A DNA stretch of 13,173 nucleotides. It comes from Actinomycetes bacterium. Its GTDB lineage: Bacteria; Actinomycetota; Acidimicrobiia; Acidimicrobiales; RAAP-2. The translations under genes were made by a program, and so were the position numbers. How positions within the stretch are numbered: position 1 is the stretch's first letter; each line of letters opens with the position of its first letter. This document shows positions 5,730-11,968 of the stretch, one piece after another. The notes beneath the pieces are model-generated. The model was not told the DNA's origin. It saw only the letters and a program-made list of their open reading frames with translations, and made no database searches. The stretch covers positions 1-13,173 of the forward strand of contig JAJXXB010000081.1 of NCBI GenBank assembly GCA_021781315.1, written 5' to 3'.

Positions 5730-6748
5730 GGCGTGACACCGAGCTCGAGTCCTCGCTGGTGGCGGCCAGCGAGCGCGAAGTCGTCATGGACGCGACGCTG
5801 CGTCCGGCGCGTTTGGCCGACTTCGTGGGCCAGCGCGAACTGGTCGGCCACCTCGAGATCGTGCTGGGTTCGGCGCGTTCGCGCGGTCAAGTCGCCGACC
5901 ACCTGCTCTTCGCCGGTCCGCCCGGGCTCGGCAAGACGTCTCTCGCCGCCATCGTGGCCGCGGAGATGGGCGCGACGCTTCGCGTCACCGCGGGACCGGT
6001 GTTGTCTCGCCCGGGTGACGTGGCGGCGCTGCTCACCGACCTCGCCGAGGGCGACGTGCTCTTCATCGACGAGATCCACCGCCTGACCCGAGCGGTCGAA
6101 GAGGTGCTCTACTCGGCCATGGAGGACCGTCGCCTCGACGTGATGGTGGGTCGCGGACCCTCGGCCCGCTCGATTCGCCTGGAACTGGCGCCCTTCACCC
6201 TCGTGGGGGCGACGACGCGCACCGGACTCGTGGCGGCGCCGCTGCGCGACCGCTTCGGATTCGTGGGCCAGCTCGACCTCTATGACGCGAGCGAGTTGGC
6301 CTCGATCGTGGATCGCTCTTCGCGCCTACTGGGCGTCGACGTGACCCCCGAGGCGGCCCGAGTGATCGCCTCGCGCTCGCGCGGCACACCGCGCATCGCG
6401 AACCGGCTCTTGCGCCGGGTACGCGACTACGCCGCGGTCGAAGGAGTCGGTGTCGTCGACGGACCCTTCGCCGCGACGGCCCTGGACGTCTTTGGCGTCG
6501 ACGTCGAGGGCCTCGACAAGCTCGACCGGCGCATCCTCTCACTGCTCTGCGAGCAGTTCGCCGGCCAGGCGGTCGGCCTGACGACGCTCGCGCACGCGCT
6601 GGGCGAGGAGACGGCGACCATCGAGGACGCCTACGAGCCCTACCTGCTGCGCGCCGGGCTGCTCATTCGCACGCCTCGCGGGCGCCTCGCGACGGAACGG
6701 GCCTACCGGCACCTGGCCCTGCAGCCTCCGGGCGGGGGATTGGTCTAG
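5726..6748 (+). CDS. ruvB: Holliday junction DNA helicase RuvB
   Basis: RuvB is the AAA+ hexameric motor of branch migration. The 340 residues contain RPARLADFVGQREL (27-39), Walker A GPPGLGKT (64-71, K70), Walker B LFIDEIHRL (112-120, D115/E116), sensor 1 GATTRTG (161-167), the arginine finger in PLRDRFG (R174), and sensor 2 in RGTPRIANRLLRRVRD (219-234). A C-terminal winged-helix domain follows (LGEETATIEDAYEPYLLRAGLL), with the RTPRGR strand that contacts DNA. The first 20 residues are unconserved, which is usual. The GTG start at 5726 overlaps the ruvA stop by 4 nt, so ruvCAB should be co-transcribed under the SOS box before ruvC. Confidence 0.97.
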   Translation: MRRDTELESSLVAASEREVVMDATLRPARLADFVGQRELVGHLEIVLGSARSRGQVADHLLFAGPPGLGKTSLAAIVAAEMGATLRVTAGPVLSRPGDVAALLTDLAEGDVLFIDEIHRLTRAVEEVLYSAMEDRRLDVMVGRGPSARSIRLELAPFTLVGATTRTGLVAAPLRDRFGFVGQLDLYDASELASIVDRSSRLLGVDVTPEAARVIASRSRGTPRIANRLLRRVRDYAAVEGVGVVDGPFAATALDVFGVDVEGLDKLDRRILSLLCEQFAGQAVGLTTLAHALGEETATIEDAYEPYLLRAGLLIRTPRGRLATERAYRHLALQPPGGGLV

Positions 6749-6753
6749 GAAGC

Positions 6754-6767
6754 CTCGCTCCAGCGAG
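6754..6767 (+). promoter_or_regulatory. Inverted repeat abutting the yajC -10
   Basis: CTCGCT-CC-AGCGAG, with 6-base arms and a 2-base centre, lies six bases after the ruvB stop and immediately before TAGGGT. It could be an operator over the -35 to -10 spacer. As RNA it is a short hairpin at the end of the ruvCAB message, but without a proper U-tract. Confidence 0.35.
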
Positions 6768-6773
6768 TAGGGT
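6768..6773 (+). promoter_or_regulatory. Putative -10 of the yajC-secDF operon (TAGGGT)
   Basis: TAGGGT fits TAnnnT. A start about 7 nt later would leave a leader of about 25 nt that contains the GGAGG at 6791-6795. The 57-nt gap after ruvB is the longest in the window, consistent with a transcription-unit boundary. Confidence 0.4.
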
Positions 6774-6790
6774 TTCTGGGGTCTATTGAC

Positions 6791-6795
6791 GGAGG
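6791..6795 (+). promoter_or_regulatory. Shine-Dalgarno for yajC
   Basis: GGAGG lies 10 nt before the ATG at 6806, within an AT-richer stretch (GAAAAGTATCT). It supports that start. Confidence 0.7.
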
Positions 6796-6805
6796 AAAAG
6801 TATCT

Positions 6806-7141
6806 ATGTTGGCAGCCTCGAGCGGTGGCTCGTCGTCGATTTTTTTGATCTACGTCGTAGTCTTCGGCGCGCTCTATTTCTTCTACCTCCGTCCGCGCAA
6901 TCGCAAGCAGAAGGCGGCTCGCCTCCAGGCCCGTCACGTCGAGGTCGGCCAGCGCGCCCAGACGATCGGCGGACTCTTAGGCACGGTCGTGAAGGTGAGT
7001 GACGAGGCCGTGACCCTGCGCACTGACTCGGGCGTGGAACTGGACTTCGTGCCCTCGGCGATCGCCCGGCGCATCGACCCCGTCGTGCCCGAGTCGACCG
7101 ACGACGAGCCCAAGAACGAGACGCCCGAAAGCGATCAGTAG
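6806..7141 (+). CDS. yajC: Preprotein translocase subunit YajC
   Basis: YajC is a small single-span membrane protein that associates with SecDF and the SecYEG channel. The 111 residues have a short Ser/Gly-rich N-terminus, one membrane helix (about 11-28, IFLIYVVVFGALYFFYL), then RPRNRKQKAARLQ. The conserved cytoplasmic domain is GQRAQTIGGLLGTVVKV, VTLRTDSGVELDFVPSAIARRI, close to the family signature (TIGGixGtV and the AIa-R end). The acidic tail (about 90-111) is variable. It is followed by secD with a one-base TAGTG overlap. Codons 12-14 contain a run of seven T (6840-6846), rare in this GC-rich DNA. Confidence 0.95.
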   Translation: MLAASSGGSSSIFLIYVVVFGALYFFYLRPRNRKQKAARLQARHVEVGQRAQTIGGLLGTVVKVSDEAVTLRTDSGVELDFVPSAIARRIDPVVPESTDDEPKNETPESDQ

Positions 7142-8646
7142 TGGCGTCGCCGGCCGGTTCGAAGCGTTCTCTCATCGTCAGCTTGATGCTGACGATCGTC
7201 GTGTCCTTCGGCGCCCTGATCACGACGCTGTCCTTCGGCTGGGGGCCCAAGCTCGGCCTCGACCTCGCCGGCGGACTGTCGGTGGTCTACAAGCCGGTCA
7301 CCAACACGACGACGGCGAAGCTTCAAGAGGCCGTCACGATTCTGAACAACCGCGTCAACGGGCTGGGTGTCTCCGGGGCCACGGTCAATCTCCAGGGCAA
7401 GAACATCGTGGTCAGCGTTCCCGGCGTCTCGGACGCGCGCAACGTCCTCAAGATCGTCGGCCAGACGGCTCAGCTGCTCTTTCGCCCGGTCCTCTGTGAG
7501 GCCCTGCCCGCGTCAAAGACCGCCAAGACCGTCGCGACGCTTCCCCCGTGCGGGGCGTCGTACCTGATGTCGCCGGCCAACCTCGCCGTCGACACCAACA
7601 CCGGCAACCCGACGAACAACATCCCGCCGGACCCGGCCTACACCAACATCGCCTCGACGTCCTCGACCAACGACAACCCCAAGAAGGTCGTGATCCTGCC
7701 CGGACTGGGCACGTCGTCGATTCGTTACGTGCTCGGCCCCTCCGAGCTCAACGGCACCGCGGTCAAGTCGGCGATCGCCCAGCAGAACACCATCGGTGCC
7801 TGGGTGGTCAACTACACCCTCACCTCTGCGGGCAGCCCCGCCTGGGACCGGGTGGCCCAGGCCAACTTCCACGGCCTGCTCGCCATCGAGCTCGACGGCG
7901 TGGTGCAGTCCGCCCCGCTGATCCAGCCCAACCAGACGAGCTTCACCTCCTTCGGTGGACAGGGCGAGATCTCGGGCTCCTTCACCGAGAGTTCGGCGAA
8001 GAACCTGGCCCTGGCCATGCAGTTCGGTGCCCTACCGGTACGACTCGTGGCGCTCAACACGGTGACGGTCTCGCCGACCCTCGGCCACAGCGCCCTCGTC
8101 GCGGGACTTGGCGCCGGTCTCGTGGGTCTCGCGCTGGTGCTGCTCTACACGATCGCCTACTACCGATTGCTGGGACTCGTCATCGTGCTCGGACTCGCGG
8201 TGACCGCGGCGTTGCTGTGGGCCATCATCTCGGCGCTCGGCCATACCGCCCTGGCACCGAGCTTCAGCCTGTCGGGCGTGACCGGACTCATCGTCTCGAT
8301 CGGTATCACGGTGGACAGTTACATCGTGTACTTCGAGCGACTAAAGGACGAGGCCCGCTCGGGCCGCTCGATTCGCACCTCCGTCGACCGGGGATTCCGC
8401 TCGGCGTGGCGCACGGTGCTCGCCGCGGACACGGTCAGCCTGCTCGCCGCGGTGTTGCTCTACGTGATCGCCGTGGGCGAGGTGCGCGGCTTCGCGTTCT
8501 TCCTCGGGCTCTCGACGCTGATGGACGTGGCGATCACGTGGTACTTCACGCGACCGCTCGTGATCCTGCTCGGTCGTCGCAGTTCAGACTCCAACTCGGC
8601 GCTGTCCATGGCCGCCGGTCTCGCCGCGGGAGGCGCCCATGAGTGA
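7141..8646 (+). CDS. secD: Protein translocase subunit SecD
   Basis: SecD works with SecF as an RND-type, proton-motive-force-driven partner of SecYEG that helps pull exported proteins across the membrane. The 501 residues show TM1 (about 11-33), the D1 motif LGLDLAGGLSVVY (38-50), and a P1-like extracytoplasmic domain with LNNRVNGLGVSGATV and GQTAQLLFRPV. A Thr/Asn/Pro-rich stretch follows (about 140-182), then ELNGTAV and AIELDGVVQSAP. Five C-terminal helices (about 315-475) contain GVTGLIVSIGITVDSYIVYFER, here split as GVTGLIVSIGIT and VDSYIVYFER with D392, the probable proton-relay aspartate. VGEVRGFAFFLGLSTLMDV then follows. It is a little shorter than many actinobacterial SecD proteins. 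Two cysteines, C119 and C137, fall in the exported domain. The GTG start shares one base with the yajC stop. Confidence 0.95.
   Translation: MASPAGSKRSLIVSLMLTIVVSFGALITTLSFGWGPKLGLDLAGGLSVVYKPVTNTTTAKLQEAVTILNNRVNGLGVSGATVNLQGKNIVVSVPGVSDARNVLKIVGQTAQLLFRPVLCEALPASKTAKTVATLPPCGASYLMSPANLAVDTNTGNPTNNIPPDPAYTNIASTSSTNDNPKKVVILPGLGTSSIRYVLGPSELNGTAVKSAIAQQNTIGAWVVNYTLTSAGSPAWDRVAQANFHGLLAIELDGVVQSAPLIQPNQTSFTSFGGQGEISGSFTESSAKNLALAMQFGALPVRLVALNTVTVSPTLGHSALVAGLGAGLVGLALVLLYTIAYYRLLGLVIVLGLAVTAALLWAIISALGHTALAPSFSLSGVTGLIVSIGITVDSYIVYFERLKDEARSGRSIRTSVDRGFRSAWRTVLAADTVSLLAAVLLYVIAVGEVRGFAFFLGLSTLMDVAITWYFTRPLVILLGRRSSDSNSALSMAAGLAAGGAHE
8628..8633 (+). promoter_or_regulatory. Shine-Dalgarno for secF
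   Basis: GGGAGG lies 5 nt before the secF ATG at 8639, inside the end of secD. It supports the 8-nt overlap start. Confidence 0.65.
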
Positions 8647-9748
8647 CGTCGACAAGACCCCGGGGCGCTTCGGGCGCATCTACCGCGGACTGACCACGAT
8701 CGACTTCGTCGGACGGCGCAAGATCTGGTTCTCGATCTCGGCAATCATCATCGTGCTGGGTCTGGGCTCGCTCGCCGTGCGCGGCTTCAACCTGGGCATC
8801 GACTTCAAGGGCGGCAGCTCCTGGGAGGTGCTCGCGCCCAACTCGTCGATCTCGTCCATGACGAGCGCGGTGGAGAACGCGGGCCTCTCGCTGCCCACCG
8901 TCACAAAGCTCGGCAGCGACACCTACGAGGTGACCGCGGACCTCAACAACCTCTCGGCGGCGAACCAGCTGGCCATCACCAACAAGGTGGTCGACGCGAT
9001 GGCCAAGGAGGCGGGCAAGGCGCCCAACCAGGTCTCGACCTCGAGCGTGGGGCCGACCTGGGGCGGGCAGATCTCCCAACGCGCCCTCGAGGCCCTGATC
9101 GTCTTCTTCATCGCGGTCGTGGCCTACATCGCGATGCGCTTCGAGCCCAAGATGGCCCTGGCCGCGTTCATGGCGATGCTCCACGACCTCTTGGTGACCG
9201 TGGGCGTGTACTCGCTCTTCGGTTTCCAGATCACGCCGGACACCGTGATCGCGATCCTCACCATCCTCGGGTACTCCCTCTATGACACGGTCGTCGTGTT
9301 CGACCGCGTGCGCGACAACACGGGCTCGGTCCTCAAGTCGGGCGACCTGAGCTACTCGGACATGGTGAACCTCTCGATGAACCAGACGCTGGCGCGCTCG
9401 ATCAACACCTCCTTGGTGGCGATCCTGCCCGTCTTCTCGGTGCTGGCGGTCGGCGCCTACATCCTGGGTGCGACCAGCCTGCAGAACTACGGTCTGGCCC
9501 TGGTGGTCGGGCTGCTCTCGGGGGCGTACTCGTCGATCTTCATCGCGAGCCCGTTACTGGCGATGTTCAAGGAGCGCGAGCCGCGCTTTCGCGAGTTGGC
9601 CGAGCGGGTTACCTCGCGCGCCGAGCGGGCGACCCTGACCCCGGCCGCAGCAGCCGTGCTGTCCTCGGAGGGCACGGTGCGCAACCGGCCGGCGGGTTCA
9701 TCGACCTCGCCGGTGCAGGCGCGGGCGCGCAAACAAAAGCGGCGGTAG
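8639..9748 (+). CDS. secF: Protein translocase subunit SecF
   Basis: SecF (369 residues) is the partner of SecD. The order of elements is typical: a cytoplasmic N-terminus with TTIDFVGRRK, TM1 (about 29-48), the signature FNLGIDFKGGSSWEV (50-64), and a P4-like domain ending near SVGPTWGGQISQRAL. A five-helix bundle follows (about 150-310), with FEPKMALAAFMAMLHD, then GYSLYDTVVVFDRVRDN (211-227, D216 in the conserved position), NQTLARSINTS (248-258) and GLLSGAYSSIFIASPLL (291-307). The C-terminal tail (about 311-369) is hydrophilic, rich in Ala, Ser and Arg, and ends KQKRR, as is common in actinobacterial SecF. It overlaps secD by 8 nt. Confidence 0.96.
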   Translation: MSDVDKTPGRFGRIYRGLTTIDFVGRRKIWFSISAIIIVLGLGSLAVRGFNLGIDFKGGSSWEVLAPNSSISSMTSAVENAGLSLPTVTKLGSDTYEVTADLNNLSAANQLAITNKVVDAMAKEAGKAPNQVSTSSVGPTWGGQISQRALEALIVFFIAVVAYIAMRFEPKMALAAFMAMLHDLLVTVGVYSLFGFQITPDTVIAILTILGYSLYDTVVVFDRVRDNTGSVLKSGDLSYSDMVNLSMNQTLARSINTSLVAILPVFSVLAVGAYILGATSLQNYGLALVVGLLSGAYSSIFIASPLLAMFKEREPRFRELAERVTSRAERATLTPAAAAVLSSEGTVRNRPAGSSTSPVQARARKQKRR

Positions 9749-9751
9749 CCG

Positions 9752-9763
9752 TAGGCTGACTAC
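9752..9763 (+). promoter_or_regulatory. Putative leaderless promoter of rel-hisS (-10 TAGGCT)
   Basis: TAGGCT at 9752-9757 ends 6 nt before the ATG at 9764, and no Shine-Dalgarno is visible. It lies just after the secF stop. A short AGCC-GTA-GGCT dyad (9747-9757) overlaps it but is too small to weigh. Confidence 0.5.
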
Positions 9764-11968
9764 ATGGTGCTCACGCGATCGTCGGACGCGGCGTTGGCCA
9801 GCTCGCTCGAGCGCTTGATCGCGCGCTTTCGCGAGCACCACCCCGAGTCGGTCGGCGACGTCGAGATCATCCGTCGCGCGGGGCTGGCGGCGATCACGGC
9901 CCACGAGGGCCAGCTGCGCCGCACCGGCGAGCCCTACGTCACGCACCCCATCGCGGTCGCCGGCATCGTGGCCGACCTGGGACTGGACGCCCTGACGATC
10001 GCCGCGGCCCTGCTGCACGACGCGGTCGAAGACACCGGGATGACGACCCAGTGGCTCGAGGGCGAATTCGGCGAGCAGGTGGCCGCCGTCGTCGACGGGG
10101 TCACCAAGCTCGACCGCCTCGAATTCGACTCCAAGGAGGCCCAACAGGCCGCGACCATCCGCAAGATGTTCATCGCCATGGCCCGCGACTGGCGGGTGCT
10201 CTTGATCAAGCTGGCCGACCGGCTGCACAACATGCGCACGATCTCGGTCATGCCGATGCATCGTCAACGCGCGATCGCCCAGGAGACCCTCGACGTCTAC
10301 GCGCCGCTCGCGCACCGCCTCGGTGTCCAGCAGGTCAAGTGGCAGCTCGAGGACCTCAGCTTCGCCACGCTGCACCCCAAGCGCTACGCCGAGATCGAGC
10401 AGATGGTGGCCGTGCGCCAGCCCGAGCGCGAGGCCTACCTCGTCGAGGTGATGGAGTCGCTCTCGGCCAAGCTCGCGGGCTTTGGCATCACGGCCGAGGT
10501 GCGCGGTCGACCGAAGCACCTCTGGAGCATCTACGAGAAGATGGTCATCGGGGGCAAGGAGTTCGACGAGATCTTCGACCTGGTGGGCCTGCGGGTCATC
10601 GTCGAGGAGGACCGCGACTGCTGGGCGGTGCTGGGGGCGATCCACGCGCTCTGGTCGCCGGTGCACGGACGGTTCAAGGACTACATCAACTCGCCCAAGT
10701 TCAACCTGTACCAGTCGCTGCACACCACGGTGATCGGCCCGCGCGGCAAGTCCGTCGAGGTGCAGGTCCGCACCTGGGAGATGCACCGGCGCGCCGAGTT
10801 CGGCATCGCCGCCCACTGGGGCTACAAGGAGGGCGCCTCCACCAAGGAGATCGCCTGGATGCAGCGTCTGGCCGACGTCGAAGAGGAGGAGAACGACCCG
10901 ATCGCCTTCTTGGAGGCGCTAAAACTCGACCTGGGCCAGGACGAGGTCTACGTCTTCACCCCCAAGGGGCGCGTCATTGCCCTGGTCGAGGGGGCCACGC
11001 CCATCGACTTCGCCTACGCGGTGCACACCGAGGTGGGTCACCACTGCGTGGGGGCCAAGGTGAACGGGCGACTGGTCTCGCTGGACACCGTGCTGCACTC
11101 GGCCGACGTGGTCGAGATCGTCACCAACAAGAACAACGCGGCCGGACCCTCGCGCGACTGGCTCAACATCGCCAAGTCCTCGCGGGCGCGTTCGAAGATC
11201 CGCCAGTGGTTCCAGCGCGAGCGCCGCGAGGACGCCATCGAGGGCGGGCGCGAGGAGCTGACCAAGGCGCTGCGCCGCGAGGGTCTGCCGATCGCGACCT
11301 CGATGTCCTCGAGCGCGCTCGACGCCGTGATCAAGTCGTTCAACCTCGAGGACCTCGACGCGCTCTTCATGGCGATCGACTCGAGCCAGATCTCGGCCCT
11401 CGCCGTGGTCCAGCGCCTGGACCGCGAGCTGCGCGGGGGAGAGGCCGAGCAGCTGCCCACCACGGTCACCAAGATGCCCCGCGGACGCACGACGCGCCGC
11501 TCGGCCGGGGTCTACGTCGAGGGTCTCGACGACGTCATGGTCCACCTGGCGCGCTGCTGCTCGCCGGTGCCGGGCGATCCCATCACGGGATTCATCACCC
11601 AGGGCCGGGGCGTCTCGGTGCACCGCGACGACTGCTCCAACGCGGTGGCCCTGGCCCAGCGCCTGGGCGAGCGCATCATCGACGTCGAGTGGGACGCCTC
11701 GGCGGTCGGCCAGTACCGCGCGGTGCTCGAGGTGCTGGCCTTTGACCGCTCGCGCTTGCTGCTCGACGTGTCCAAGGTGGTCGCCGAGTACCACCTCAAC
11801 ATCATCTCGAGCTCGTCGACGACGTCGGGCTCGCGCATCGTGCGTATGGTGTTCGACGTGGAACTCGTCGACCCGACCCATCTGGGCAGCCTGATCGCCG
11901 CCCTCAAATCCGTCGACGGTGTCTTCGACGCGTTTCGTCAGCTGCCCGGACAGAACAAGTCCTCATGA
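9764..11968 (+). CDS. relA: Bifunctional (p)ppGpp synthetase/hydrolase (long RelA/SpoT homologue)
   Basis: This enzyme makes (p)ppGpp from ATP and GDP/GTP in response to uncharged tRNA on ribosomes and also hydrolyses it. The 734 residues are typical. The N-terminal HD hydrolase has H61 (YVTHPIAVA), H85-D86 (LLHDAVEDT) and D152 (KLADRLHNMRT), so the metal ligands appear intact. The synthetase has GRPKHLWSIYEKM (248-260), FDEIFDLVGLRVIV (267-280), GRFKDYI (302-308) and NLYQSLHTTVIGP (314-326). The RFKD motif is the version found in bifunctional Rel enzymes. A TGS domain follows (about 393-454: VYVFTPKGRV, GATPIDFAYAVH). The conserved-cysteine domain has C598-C599 in HLARCCSPVPGDPI and C624 in VHRDDC, and a C-terminal ACT domain ends the protein (about 650-730). 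The stop overlaps hisS by 4 nt. Confidence 0.96.
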   Translation: MVLTRSSDAALASSLERLIARFREHHPESVGDVEIIRRAGLAAITAHEGQLRRTGEPYVTHPIAVAGIVADLGLDALTIAAALLHDAVEDTGMTTQWLEGEFGEQVAAVVDGVTKLDRLEFDSKEAQQAATIRKMFIAMARDWRVLLIKLADRLHNMRTISVMPMHRQRAIAQETLDVYAPLAHRLGVQQVKWQLEDLSFATLHPKRYAEIEQMVAVRQPEREAYLVEVMESLSAKLAGFGITAEVRGRPKHLWSIYEKMVIGGKEFDEIFDLVGLRVIVEEDRDCWAVLGAIHALWSPVHGRFKDYINSPKFNLYQSLHTTVIGPRGKSVEVQVRTWEMHRRAEFGIAAHWGYKEGASTKEIAWMQRLADVEEEENDPIAFLEALKLDLGQDEVYVFTPKGRVIALVEGATPIDFAYAVHTEVGHHCVGAKVNGRLVSLDTVLHSADVVEIVTNKNNAAGPSRDWLNIAKSSRARSKIRQWFQRERREDAIEGGREELTKALRREGLPIATSMSSSALDAVIKSFNLEDLDALFMAIDSSQISALAVVQRLDRELRGGEAEQLPTTVTKMPRGRTTRRSAGVYVEGLDDVMVHLARCCSPVPGDPITGFITQGRGVSVHRDDCSNAVALAQRLGERIIDVEWDASAVGQYRAVLEVLAFDRSRLLLDVSKVVAEYHLNIISSSSTTSGSRIVRMVFDVELVDPTHLGSLIAALKSVDGVFDAFRQLPGQNKSS

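Noticed and set aside
9745..9763. GTAG ... CTAC and AGCC-GTA-GGCT repeats around the rel -10.
   Set aside because: Arms are only 4 bases and partly consist of the stop codon and the -10 itself.
10051..11745. A 564-codon + strand frame inside rel.
   Set aside because: It is an out-of-frame shadow of rel with an Arg/Gly/Pro-rich low-complexity product, while the rel frame has every expected motif.
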